From: an uncultured archaeon
Lineage (GTDB): Archaea > Halobacteriota > Methanosarcinia > Methanosarcinales > Methanoperedenaceae
DNA: 62,447 nt
Assembly: GCA_902384525.1 (NCBI GenBank)
Contig: CABMCA010000124.1
Coordinates: forward strand, 1 to 62,447
Direction: 5' to 3'
The notes beneath the pieces were generated by a model, which did no database searches, was not told where the DNA came from, and was given only the letters and a program-made list of their open reading frames with translations. This document shows positions 1 to 8,203 of the stretch, piece after piece (position 1 is the stretch's first letter; each line of letters begins with the position of its first letter). A program made the translations under genes and the position numbers.

Positions 1-904
1 CAAAAATATAATTGTATTCCGCTGGAGGGGGTATCGGAGTGGATGTCGGGGAGGGTATGGCCGTCGGCGCCGGGATTGTTGTATTTGCAGATACTCCCGT
101 ACCATAAGCAATTGACCCATTGAAAATATAAGTGTTTATCGTAATATTGCCCGGATAATCAACTGTTACGATATTACCAAACGTGGATGAATTTAAATTA
201 TCTTTTCTTAAAAGCGCATCCCAGAGCTGGGGATAATTAGTATAAAATTTTACAGTTACATTGGTATTATTATATGTGCTGATTTTTGATTGGAGATTAT
301 AATTCAGGGAATTTATTCCTGAAAAAGACACTGATTCCTGGGGGTAAGAGAGTATTAAGATATTAATTATATTATTGTCGAAAATAGCCTGGTTTGTATC
401 TGTATAAAGGTAATTGTCAATTGTGAAATCTTTGATTACCAGCCCGTGTTCATATACAAGCGATGGCGAATTGGAATAAAAATTATAATTCGGTACAAAT
501 TTTATGCTTGTTGTTGAATTATTAAAAAATGCCGGAGTCTGGTTAAAAGGCGTATAGCTTACATTTATCCATGTATCATTTGTTGAAGTCAGGGTACCTG
601 ATGTGTCAGCAGGATTGATAAATATCAACCTGCCAGGATAGTGAGCGCCCATATGGATTATACTTGATTTCGGGAACTGGAACAGTGCGACATCATTTAT
701 GTCTGATCTTATTTTCAGGAAATCATCATATACAACATTGAAATGATCCATTTCCACCTCTTTATTCCATCCGGGTACTGACTGCGTCTGAATTATTGCG
801 ATCATAGAGACCACAATCGCCAGAAGCATAATTGCGGCAATTATCTCACTTAATGCTGATTCGCAGTTTAAAAAAAAGTTAATATTTTTTCGAGCCAGAA
901 TCAT
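1..904 (-). CDS. Archaeal type IV pilin-like secreted protein (3' end beyond window)
   Basis: Only the first ~301 residues are visible; the reading frame runs off the left edge. A short basic N-terminus (R5, K6) is followed by E-S-A-L-S-E and about 20 hydrophobic residues (IIAAIMLLAIVV), the usual form of an archaeal pilin class III signal cleaved by a PibD-type peptidase. The rest is rich in Asn, Thr, Ser and Tyr with many N-x-S/T sequons and reaches a Pro/Thr/Ser linker at the edge, as in exported surface proteins. Its ATG overlaps the TGA of the TadC-like gene (ATGA), so translation is probably coupled and the protein is a likely substrate of that machine. The mature domain is not recognised. 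Confidence 0.75.
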   Translation of the reverse strand, partial: MILARKNINFFLNCESALSEIIAAIMLLAIVVSMIAIIQTQSVPGWNKEVEMDHFNVVYDDFLKIRSDINDVALFQFPKSSIIHMGAHYPGRLIFINPADTSGTLTSTNDTWINVSYTPFNQTPAFFNNSTTSIKFVPNYNFYSNSPSLVYEHGLVIKDFTIDNYLYTDTNQAIFDNNIINILILSYPQESVSFSGINSLNYNLQSKISTYNNTNVTVKFYTNYPQLWDALLRKDNLNSSTFGNIVTVDYPGNITINTYIFNGSIAYGTGVSANTTIPAPTAIPSPTSTPIPPPAEYNYIF

Positions 905-2733
905 TCAACTCCCTGCAGGAAATATGTAAATACAACATATGCAATGACCAGCATTACTATAGAATGTTTCAATCCTGCCCGCAGATTTCCTTCACCCATC
1001 TGCCCTGCCACAAGTCCTGAAAAAAAGCCCTGGAGGAGTGAGGCATGATAAAAAAGTGTTTTTATATTAGAAAGACTGGAGGTTTTGAACATAGAGACCG
1101 TCCCTACGGTGGGCATTTCTGACAGGAAATACACAAGAAGAACAACAATTATAAACAGGAATACGAAAAATGAAAGATATACTATTAAGACGTATATTAA
1201 CAGGTTAGCGAATCGTTCTTGTTTCAACCGCTGTCCGATATCTGCATCTTTTGCTGCAATAGACAGGACGTTTCGAATATCGCTTGTAGATTCGCTAGCT
1301 TTTATGATCAATGTGATAATTCTTGAAATAGCGCTTGATTCAATATGCTTTTCAAATTTCTGTAACGCACTTGTAGTTATAGTACCCCATTCGATAGCAC
1401 GGTGTATTTTTTTTATCTCATACGTAAGTACTCCCATATTTGAATCAGCCGTGTGCGCGATAGCTTGCGTGAGAGTCAATCCGGCCTCGTTCATGCCCGC
1501 AAGCCGTTTCAGGAAATCAGGCATTCGTTCCTCAAATTTTCTTATCTTGCGTGTTCGAAGCTCAAAAAAAACAGTAAAAGGGATAATGACAAAAAGAAAA
1601 GCCATTAAAAAATGGTTTTCCAGTGCCATTGATGAAGTATAATCCCCGGCATTGAAAAATAGATATATTATAGAAACGGGTACTGTTATGAAGAATGTTC
1701 TGCCTGGTTTTTCCATGAAAATTTTCAGGGGATTAAACAGTATGAACTTTATTTTAGATCGCTTTTCATACCGTTCCAATCTCTTAATATCCCCGCATTC
1801 ATGGGGCTGCTGTGTCTTTAATTGTGGAGCATCTTTAAAGACCTCCAGACTTTTGACCCTGGTATAAAAGACAGGCATCTCTTCCCGAATGCCGGAAATA
1901 GTGTCTATAAGAACAATAAAAAGCAGGGTTCCGACAGGAATTATGACGTATATTATTAGTGACAATAGCAATTCTACCCCGCCTCTCAGTAATCCCAGGA
2001 CGACGATTATAACAATAAGAAATAATGGCCCTGCGACCAGTGCACTGACATAGACCTCCCCAAAAAGCCCCAGAGTCTCAAGGAAAGACTTTTGGTCCCG
2101 GGTAGCAGTCTCCTGATAATATTCAGACCTGCTTTTAAAGAAGCGGCTCAAGTCCCCGCCGCTGTTTATTACAGATATGAGATTATTGATAAAATCTTTG
2201 AACTTCCTTGAAGGCGTCCTCCTGCTTGCATTATGAAGTGCGGTAACTATGTCCATCCCGAAATATTCCATATCCTGGACGATCATTGCTATTTCTTCCG
2301 CTGTGCCGCTATATATATGGATGTATGAACCCAGAGACTTGAACATATCAATTATATTCATCCCGCCCCGGCTCAATGCGTAAAGGTAGGTTAGAGCATG
2401 AGGCATGGACTGGTCTATTCGATACGACCGGTTTTTCGCTTTAAAAAACGGGTAAGAGATCAATATAAGGTATATAGCATAGCTGCCACTCATTGCAAAA
2501 ATTGCAGTTATGAGGAATATTACGAAGCTGTTTTGTGTCAGATTCCGGGCTAAAATATATCCGAAAACAAGAGATATCCAGCCTGCGATGAGTGAGTAAA
2601 ATAAAGAACTGCACACATATTCATGCACATTTCGCGCTATATGCGCTTTTCTTATATTTTCTCTTAGCTCATCATAGTTTTCCTGATATACCCATTTTCC
2701 GAAAAGAATGCTACCGATCTCTGAATTGATCAT
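901..2733 (-). CDS. TadC/ArlJ-like type II/IV secretion membrane protein (T2SSF family)
   Basis: Polytopic platform protein of an archaeal type IV pilus or secretion machine. Two T2SSF (GspF-like) cytoplasmic domains are visible, about residues 110-235 and 400-525, each followed by paired hydrophobic segments (about 225-290 and 510-600). Another pair of membrane segments lies near residues 45-95. The 610-residue two-domain form is usual for archaeal TadC-type proteins. It lies 19 bases after the TadA-like ATPase and overlaps the pilin-like gene by 4 bases, so the three form one operon. Which filament or substrate it serves is inferred only from neighbours. Confidence 0.88.
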   Translation of the reverse strand: MINSEIGSILFGKWVYQENYDELRENIRKAHIARNVHEYVCSSLFYSLIAGWISLVFGYILARNLTQNSFVIFLITAIFAMSGSYAIYLILISYPFFKAKNRSYRIDQSMPHALTYLYALSRGGMNIIDMFKSLGSYIHIYSGTAEEIAMIVQDMEYFGMDIVTALHNASRRTPSRKFKDFINNLISVINSGGDLSRFFKSRSEYYQETATRDQKSFLETLGLFGEVYVSALVAGPLFLIVIIVVLGLLRGGVELLLSLIIYVIIPVGTLLFIVLIDTISGIREEMPVFYTRVKSLEVFKDAPQLKTQQPHECGDIKRLERYEKRSKIKFILFNPLKIFMEKPGRTFFITVPVSIIYLFFNAGDYTSSMALENHFLMAFLFVIIPFTVFFELRTRKIRKFEERMPDFLKRLAGMNEAGLTLTQAIAHTADSNMGVLTYEIKKIHRAIEWGTITTSALQKFEKHIESSAISRIITLIIKASESTSDIRNVLSIAAKDADIGQRLKQERFANLLIYVLIVYLSFFVFLFIIVVLLVYFLSEMPTVGTVSMFKTSSLSNIKTLFYHASLLQGFFSGLVAGQMGEGNLRAGLKHSIVMLVIAYVVFTYFLQGVE

Positions 2734-2752
2734 AATTTTGTATACTCTTTTA

Positions 2753-4324
2753 TCAGGTCATTTCCAGGTTCGCCATGACCTCTTTCGGATCTATATAGTA
2801 TGCCTGGATGATATTTGTGAAACGCTTGTAGTCACGGATATTGTTTTTTACCATATATTGCAGTACAGCTTTTCTATTGTCGATCTCAGCAAGTAACTGA
2901 TCCATACTCCACCCCTTCTCATGCATGATATTATTCATTACATAAGATTCGCCACCCTTCTCAAAACAGTCATCCTGCGGATTCCATTTGAACATATCGT
3001 TGATCCTGATATTACCAGTACGCGGATCAAGACCTGTGATCTCTACTAATTGCTGGCATCTCCTGCTCTTTTTCCCTTTTATTGTAATTTGTATCTGGAC
3101 TGTAATTATATCAAGCGCCTTTAACATGACGTGCGGAACGTTTATTGGTTCATTTTCCAGCCTGTTTATTACGTCCTGGATATCTCCTGCATGTATAGTG
3201 GAATATGTAGTGTGCCCCGTACTCATGGCCTGGAACAGGGTTCGCGCTTCGCTGCCTCTCACTTCACCCACAATTATATATTCCGGTCTCTGGCGCAATG
3301 CCGATATTAGCAGATCGAACATATTGATCTCACTCTCACCTTTTGCGAAAGGTTCTCTTGTGACACCTGCTATCCAGTTATCATGGTATAAAGTGAGTTC
3401 CCGCGTGTCTTCTATAGTCACAACCTTGGATGCGGGCGGAATAAACAATGAGATGGAATTCAATGTCGATGTCTTGCCAGACGCTGTTCCGCCCGCTATC
3501 AGGAGACTTTTATTGTTTTCAACAGCAAGCCACAAATATGCCATCTGTTCTACAGATACAGTGTTAAAATTTATAAGATCAATCGGAGTGAGAGGAACTT
3601 CTTTGAACCTTCTTATGGTGAAAGAACTTCCACGTGTGGTTACATCATGTCCGAGCGTGGCCTGGATGCGCGATCCATCAGGCAGCGTAGCGTTTACAAG
3701 CGGTGAACCAAACGAGATATGTTTGCGTCCTTTCTGGCATAATTTAATAACAAACGAATTAAGATCAATTTCATCAAATTGAATATTCGTCTTAATGTTC
3801 CCATATTTTCTGTGATACAAAAAAATCGGTATATCAACACCGTCACAGGATATATCCTCTATCATGGGATCGGTCAATAAAGCATTTATCTTCTCGTATC
3901 CCAGGAAATTCCTGTTCAAATAGTATAAAATCTTATATACTGTTTGTTCTTCCAGCGAATTGGAATATTGGTACAGTAGCTCTATAGCATGTTCTTCTAA
4001 TTTTTCTTTTTTTTGTTTGTCTTCATAAAGAGCTTCTTCTTCGGTCAGTATATCTTGCAGGTTAACATTTATTTTCTCAAGCAGCATTCTTTCAAAAGAT
4101 GACAGCGCAGGCTCTCCGACGTAATATAGTGTTTCTTTGGTCTGGATTTTAGTCAGGATGTATACATATACATACGGTTCATTTATCCAGTACTGTTCAA
4201 GTTTACAGAAGCCCTCTGGAATTTCAAATAACACAAGGTCGCCGTGTTTTGAATGAGAATATGGAGCTATCTCCTGCCTGCTCTTCTTCTTAAAACATAT
4301 AAAGTTTCTTATATGATTCATCAT
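2753..4324 (-). CDS. TadA/GspE-like secretion ATPase
   Basis: Hexameric ATPase expected to power pilin assembly or secretion from the cytoplasmic face. The N-terminal ~150 residues are a variable archaeal-type adaptor region. The C-terminal RecA-like core carries the Walker A GGTASGKTST (residues 278-287), an Asp-box-like TIEDTREL (303-310), Walker B IIVGEVRGSEA (350-360) and a His box with STIHAGD (375-381). Its length (523 aa) fits archaeal TadA-like ATPases. It heads an operon with the TadC-like protein and the pilin-like gene and is divergent from two KaiC-like ATPase genes. Confidence 0.92.
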   Translation of the reverse strand: MMNHIRNFICFKKKSRQEIAPYSHSKHGDLVLFEIPEGFCKLEQYWINEPYVYVYILTKIQTKETLYYVGEPALSSFERMLLEKINVNLQDILTEEEALYEDKQKKEKLEEHAIELLYQYSNSLEEQTVYKILYYLNRNFLGYEKINALLTDPMIEDISCDGVDIPIFLYHRKYGNIKTNIQFDEIDLNSFVIKLCQKGRKHISFGSPLVNATLPDGSRIQATLGHDVTTRGSSFTIRRFKEVPLTPIDLINFNTVSVEQMAYLWLAVENNKSLLIAGGTASGKTSTLNSISLFIPPASKVVTIEDTRELTLYHDNWIAGVTREPFAKGESEINMFDLLISALRQRPEYIIVGEVRGSEARTLFQAMSTGHTTYSTIHAGDIQDVINRLENEPINVPHVMLKALDIITVQIQITIKGKKSRRCQQLVEITGLDPRTGNIRINDMFKWNPQDDCFEKGGESYVMNNIMHEKGWSMDQLLAEIDNRKAVLQYMVKNNIRDYKRFTNIIQAYYIDPKEVMANLEMT

Positions 4325-4409
4325 GTTACCCTAATCATTTGTTATTATCATAATCACTATCATGTAAATATGTTTATATATGTTTAGTTACTTATATCCT
4401 TTTTGGAAT
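4325..4409. promoter_or_regulatory. Bidirectional promoter region between TadA-like and KaiC-like genes
   Basis: An AT-rich divergent gap. On the + strand TTTATATATG (4373-4382) looks like an archaeal TATA box. It lies 25-35 bases before the preferred start at 4410 and overlaps the alternative ATG at 4380, which argues for the 4410 start. A weaker AT-rich candidate for the minus strand lies around 4340-4352. Confidence 0.45.
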
Positions 4410-5264
4410 ATGGAACAACACAGGATAGCTACTGGTATCAGGTCATTAGACCCCATAATTAAAGGAGGATTTCCCGCAGGTTCATTCATAGTCCTGCTGG
4501 GTGAGATCGGGGCTGGCAACATTGAATTTGCCTACAGTTCCATGATATTAAGCCAGTTGGAACAAAAAAAGAGCAAAGCAGCGCCAACTACCGCAGAAGC
4601 CGGATTAAAGTATGAATACTCAAAAAAGATATGTTATGTTTCAATAACGAGATCAAAAGAAGATATCCTGAATGAAATAGCATTTGGATTCTCCAGAGAG
4701 TATAGTGCAGCTGTGAGAGATGTGATAAATTTCCAGGATTTTTCAAAGCAATTTTTTTTAAAATCCTCTGTTCCTTCCAGATGGATATCAGACAAAATAT
4801 CGTTTGAGAAACTCTGTGAACCTGTAGCAGACGCAAATCTCCTAGTGGATCTTGTAGCTTTTCTTGAGAAAAACGCATCGGGTAGTCTGGTTATTCTCGA
4901 TTCTTTGACGCAGCTTGCCCAGTATTGTGAAGAATACATGAAATGGAATGAACTTTTATTTTTCCTGCGGGCGCTGCAAAAGGCCGCTAAACTGTGGAAT
5001 GGGGTTGTGTATGCAGTATTGAGCAAGAATGTTTTCGAGAGGCGTAAAGAAGAATCGATCATCGATTGTGCCGACGGGGTGCTGGTTTTTGATTGGGTGG
5101 AAACCGGGGTTGCACAGAGACAGCAGATCATGTATATTAAAAAGTTCGGGGGACTTCTCCCAACCCTGGAACAAGATAATATTGCGAACTTCGAGATAAA
5201 AATAATGCCAGCTACGGGTTTTCAGGTGACCAATGTCAAGCAGATAGTATCTTTTGGAAGGTAA
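4410..5264 (+). CDS. KaiC/ArlH-like ATPase paralogue with degenerate Walker A
   Basis: A RecA/KaiC-superfamily protein of ~284 aa. It opens with the family signature ATGIRSLDPIIKGGFPAGS, but the phosphate-binding loop reads GEIGAGNIEF, so the Walker A lysine and the following Ser/Thr are replaced by N-I. ATP hydrolysis is therefore unlikely by the usual mechanism. Walker B-like GSLVILDSLTQ lies near residues 159-169. I chose the ATG at 4410 rather than 4380 because a TATA-like box overlaps 4380. The next gene is an intact paralogue, and both are divergent from TadA/TadC genes, recalling the ArlH-ArlI-ArlJ set of archaella. A regulatory or structural role is an inference. Confidence 0.75.
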   Translation: MEQHRIATGIRSLDPIIKGGFPAGSFIVLLGEIGAGNIEFAYSSMILSQLEQKKSKAAPTTAEAGLKYEYSKKICYVSITRSKEDILNEIAFGFSREYSAAVRDVINFQDFSKQFFLKSSVPSRWISDKISFEKLCEPVADANLLVDLVAFLEKNASGSLVILDSLTQLAQYCEEYMKWNELLFFLRALQKAAKLWNGVVYAVLSKNVFERRKEESIIDCADGVLVFDWVETGVAQRQQIMYIKKFGGLLPTLEQDNIANFEIKIMPATGFQVTNVKQIVSFGR

Positions 5265-5299
5265 ATTGAGTAATATGGATCGTGAGGCGCCATCATAAT

Positions 5300-6004
5300 A
5301 TGGAACGAGTTAAAACCGGTATTGCAGATCTTGATGAAATGTTAAATGGAGGAATCCCGCAGGGTTGCATTACTACCATTATAGGGGGATTCGGTACTGG
5401 AAAATCCACACTTGCCCTGAAATTTGTTCATTCTGGCCTTGTTAAAGGCGAAAAAGGTCTTTATATAAGTATAGAACAAAAAGAAGAAGATCTTATTAAA
5501 AGCTCAGCTTTATTCGGATGGGATTTCAAACCATATATAAATAATGGAACCTTTAAAATCATACGGTTGAGTCCAACTTTCCTGAAAACCACAATTGCTA
5601 AAATCGAAAGCGAATTGCCAGAACTCATAAAAACATTTGCTCCGAAGAGACTCGTTGTTGACCCTATCACTTTGTATGAAATGATTTTTGATAATGAAGG
5701 TGAAAGAAGAGAACAATTATTCAAACTTATTGAAATGATAAAAGACAGTGGAACTACATCCTTAATTGTATCCGAATCAAGCAAGGAGTCGCCTTACATG
5801 TCACGATTCGGGTTGATAGAATATATAGCAGACGGGGTAATAACACTCAGGTATCTTCGGGGAACTGAGATGAAATCAGTTGCCCGGGTGATAGAAATAT
5901 CAAAAATGCGGATGACTGAACATTCGGATGCCATCAAACCTTATGAGATCACAAAAGATGGAATTGTTGTTCATATCGGGGCACAGATTTTCGGTGAATT
6001 CTAA
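5300..6004 (+). CDS. KaiC/ArlH-like ATPase
   Basis: A single-domain KaiC/RadA-like ATPase (~234 aa). It begins ERVKTGIADLDEMLNGGIPQ and has an intact Walker A GGFGTGKST (about residues 29-37). A hydrophobic strand ending in Asp, KRLVVDPIT, fits Walker B. ATG 5300 is preferred, with GAGG at 5284-5287 as a possible ribosome site; a GTG at 5282 would add six residues. It follows its degenerate paralogue by 35 bases, and the two probably form a co-expressed catalytic/non-catalytic pair. No output domain is present. The proposed link to the neighbouring pilus ATPase operon rests only on divergence and on the ArlH analogy. Confidence 0.8.
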   Translation: MERVKTGIADLDEMLNGGIPQGCITTIIGGFGTGKSTLALKFVHSGLVKGEKGLYISIEQKEEDLIKSSALFGWDFKPYINNGTFKIIRLSPTFLKTTIAKIESELPELIKTFAPKRLVVDPITLYEMIFDNEGERREQLFKLIEMIKDSGTTSLIVSESSKESPYMSRFGLIEYIADGVITLRYLRGTEMKSVARVIEISKMRMTEHSDAIKPYEITKDGIVVHIGAQIFGEF

Positions 6005-6043
6005 TACAAAACACAATAAACCATAATATTTTTTCTATCGTAA

Positions 6044-6535
6044 CTACTTTATATTGAACTTTACTCCGATCTTGAACAATCTCTTCGTAGGCAAATTCCT
6101 TAGCTCACATCCGGTCTTCTCTTTAAGTTCTTCAAGAATTTCATTTAACCTTTCTTCGCTCTGGGCTGAAACTGTGAACCAGACGTTAAAATTAGCAGGC
6201 CGCAGATAATTATGCGATACTTCTTCATATTCATTGATAATAGCTGCGACTTCATCCACTTTCTCAGGCTGGACTTTCATCGCAACAAGCGTACCCATAC
6301 CACCACTCTTCTTTGTGCTTATTATGGGACCTATGCGCCTTATAGCACCTTCTTTCTGGAGCCGCTGGATTCGTCTTATTACATCCTCCTCCTCCAGCCC
6401 CAGGTTTTTCCCCAACTCCTCAAAAGGTTTGTGCACAAGGGGAAAGTCTATCTGAATTGCATTCAATATCTTTTTATCCACATCATCCAGCGAAATTTTA
6501 GATAGAGCCAAAAAATCACTTCCCTCCTGGTTCAT
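6044..6535 (-). CDS. Siroheme decarboxylase subunit, AhbA/AhbB-like (Lrp/AsnC fold)
   Basis: In the alternative haem pathway AhbA and AhbB together decarboxylate siroheme to 12,18-didecarboxysiroheme. This ~163-aa protein has the N-terminal winged helix ([16 protein letters not shown], then [15 protein letters not shown]) and the ligand-type half with [14 protein letters not shown] and a C-terminal [10 protein letters not shown], as in the Ahb/NirDLGH family rather than amino-acid-sensing Lrp. ATG 6535 is chosen because the longer upstream reading only shadows the radical SAM gene; it overlaps that gene by 20 bases. Co-transcription with ahbD supports the role. Whether it is AhbA or AhbB cannot be settled here, and its partner is not in the window. 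Confidence 0.8.
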   Translation of the reverse strand: MNQEGSDFLALSKISLDDVDKKILNAIQIDFPLVHKPFEELGKNLGLEEEDVIRRIQRLQKEGAIRRIGPIISTKKSGGMGTLVAMKVQPEKVDEVAAIINEYEEVSHNYLRPANFNVWFTVSAQSEERLNEILEELKEKTGCELRNLPTKRLFKIGVKFNIK

Positions 6536-7580
6536 ATACACAATACGGCTCTTCTTCCAGATAATCTCCCGTACCTGCATATGCCCTGGCGCGGCAGCCA
6601 CCGCATACATTTTTATACTCACATAGACCGCATTTGCCTTTCAGCAGTCCGGGGTCGCGAAGGTCGCAAAAAACCTTTGATTTTTCCCATATCATCTTAA
6701 AAGGTTTTTGCTTGATATTCCCGGCAAGAGCTGGTAAATATCCGCATGGATAAACATCGCCTTTACTGGAAACAAAACAGAAGGCTGACCCTCCAAGACA
6801 TCCTTTGGTCATAGCTTCAAGACCATGGGTTTCAGGTGTGACCCGTATCCCTTCTGCCTTTGCACGCTGTCGCATTATCCTGAAATAATGAGGGGCGCAT
6901 GTGGCTTTTAACTGCATTCTTTTATCCTTGCTTTTGTCATAGAACCAGTTAAGCACCCGTTCATATTCCTCAGGCGGGATCTCTTCGGATTCTATTTCTT
7001 CGCCCCTTCCTGTCGGGACAAGAAGGAAAATATGAAGGGCAGATGCTTTGAGTTCAATAGCAAGATCATAGATTTGCGGGATCTCTTTAAGATTTCTCTG
7101 TGTGATCGTGGTATTTATCTGGAAACCCAGACCTTCTTTTTTCAGGATATCAATTGCACGAAGAGATGCTTCAAATGCACCTGGCTCTCCCCTGAAAACA
7201 TCATGCATTTCCCTGGTTGCCCCGTCAATGCTAATGCTTACCCGCTGGATTCCCGCATCTTTTAATTTCCTGGCAATTTCAGGTGTGAGAAGCGTACCAT
7301 TTGTCGCAAGTACCGCACGCATTCCCTTTCCTTTTATATATTGCGCTACCTCATATATATCGGTTCGAAGCAGCGGCTCTCCTCCAGTGAGGATTATTAT
7401 CGGCTTGTACTCGACCAGTTCATCTACGAAATGCTTTGCCTCGGCTGTAGTTAATTCTCCGGGCTGCGGCTCTTTAATTGCTGATGCCCTGCAGTGGATG
7501 CAGGCAAGGTTGCAGGCATTGGTCAGCTCCCATGCGATGAGTCTTGGGGGTTTAACTTTTTGTTCTATCAATAAAATCAC
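6516..7580 (-). CDS. ahbD: Radical SAM haem b synthase AhbD-like
   Basis: AhbD converts Fe-coproporphyrin III to haem b by oxidative decarboxylation of two propionates. The 354-aa protein has the radical SAM cluster motif C-N-L-A-C-I-H-C (about residues 23-30), the TGGEPLLR motif, and a C-terminal SPASM-like cysteine set ([24 protein letters not shown]) for an auxiliary [4Fe-4S] cluster. The opening [17 protein letters not shown] is closer to AhbD than to AhbC, as I remember the families. It is followed directly by the siroheme decarboxylase gene, and a CcmD-like gene is divergent from it. AhbC or a peptide-modifying SPASM enzyme are the alternatives. Confidence 0.82.
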   Translation of the reverse strand: MILLIEQKVKPPRLIAWELTNACNLACIHCRASAIKEPQPGELTTAEAKHFVDELVEYKPIIILTGGEPLLRTDIYEVAQYIKGKGMRAVLATNGTLLTPEIARKLKDAGIQRVSISIDGATREMHDVFRGEPGAFEASLRAIDILKKEGLGFQINTTITQRNLKEIPQIYDLAIELKASALHIFLLVPTGRGEEIESEEIPPEEYERVLNWFYDKSKDKRMQLKATCAPHYFRIMRQRAKAEGIRVTPETHGLEAMTKGCLGGSAFCFVSSKGDVYPCGYLPALAGNIKQKPFKMIWEKSKVFCDLRDPGLLKGKCGLCEYKNVCGGCRARAYAGTGDYLEEEPYCVYEPGGK

Positions 7581-7643
7581 GTATTATCGCATTATCTTTT
7601 ATTACCTTAATCTTTATGTAATAAGCGAAGAAATATTACTGGT

Positions 7644-7772
7644 ATGGAATTGAGTTATTTAAATACAGCTTTTGGTATAGTGTGGATCGTGTTCGTAGTT
7701 TATATTTTAAACCTGATCTGGCAGCGAAGGACTCTTGCAAGCGAACTTAAAATGCTTGAAAGTTTAAAATAA
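7644..7772 (+). CDS. ccmD: CcmD-like cytochrome c biogenesis mini-protein (42 aa)
   Basis: A 42-residue ORF, too short for usual gene calling. It encodes one membrane helix (about residues 9-25) followed by a basic, coiled-coil-prone tail (WQRRTLASELKMLESLK). The order Y-L-N-T-A-F-G-I-V-W then a hydrophobic helix and basic tail is the CcmD pattern. CcmD helps release haem-loaded CcmE from the CcmABC complex of system I cytochrome c maturation. It is divergent from ahbD and the window also encodes a six-haem cytochrome, which fits. No other ccm genes are in the window. Only a short AT-rich gap separates it from the next gene. Confidence 0.68.
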   Translation: MELSYLNTAFGIVWIVFVVYILNLIWQRRTLASELKMLESLK

Positions 7773-7805
7773 TATTATAATATTATCATAATGGTTTAAA
7801 ATAAC

Positions 7806-8198
7806 ATGAGCATTGAAAGTATACTTGATTACAAAACCATAGCAGTCGTGGGGATATCCGATGACCCAACGCGTCCGAGTAATTTTGTCGCACGTTTTCT
7901 CAAGGAACATGGTTATAAAATAATTCCGGTTAATCCGAAACTTAAGGAATGGGAAGGAGAAAAATGTTATCCTGACCTCCTTTCGATTCCGGTAAAAGTG
8001 GATATTGTTGATATTTTCAGGCGCTCTGAAGCTATTCTCCCGATCGTTGATGAAGCAATTGCAATAAAAGCAAAAGTGGTATGGATGCAGGAAGGTATCA
8101 TTAACGAAGAGGCTGCTGCAAAAGCGCAAAAAGCGGGGATTGAAGTTGTAATGGATAAATGCATGAAAAAGGAATATGTGAAATTTAGAGGCAACTAA
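7806..8198 (+). CDS. CoA-binding domain protein (YccU-like)
   Basis: A stand-alone 130-aa CoA_binding_2 (Rossmann) protein, the usual length. The N-terminus has KTIAVVGISDDPTRPSN, the nucleotide-binding turn typical of the family, then GYKIIPVNPK and VDIVDIFRRSE. The end VVMDKCMKKEY matches the conserved C-terminal M-D-x-C-(I/M)-x-x-E. The family binds CoA and is thought to act in redox or acyl-CoA regulation; its exact role is unknown. It starts 33 bases after the CcmD-like gene, so the two may share a transcript, but a functional link is not evident. Confidence 0.85.
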   Translation: MSIESILDYKTIAVVGISDDPTRPSNFVARFLKEHGYKIIPVNPKLKEWEGEKCYPDLLSIPVKVDIVDIFRRSEAILPIVDEAIAIKAKVVWMQEGIINEEAAAKAQKAGIEVVMDKCMKKEYVKFRGN

Positions 8199-8203
8199 AA
8201 CAT

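Noticed and set aside
1085-1642. A 185-codon + strand ORF
   Set aside because: It is antisense to the T2SSF-type gene and has no domain; a shadow ORF.
2988-3782. A 264-codon + strand ORF
   Set aside because: Antisense shadow of the TadA-like ATPase, whose motifs are clear on the other strand.
4410-5264. The first KaiC-like gene as a pseudogene
   Set aside because: It is full length, without stops or frameshifts, and only the P-loop is altered, which suggests a kept non-catalytic role.
6536-6622. Longer N-terminus for the siroheme decarboxylase gene
   Set aside because: The extra 29 codons lie in the end of ahbD and show no similarity to the family; the ATG at 6535 gives the usual length.
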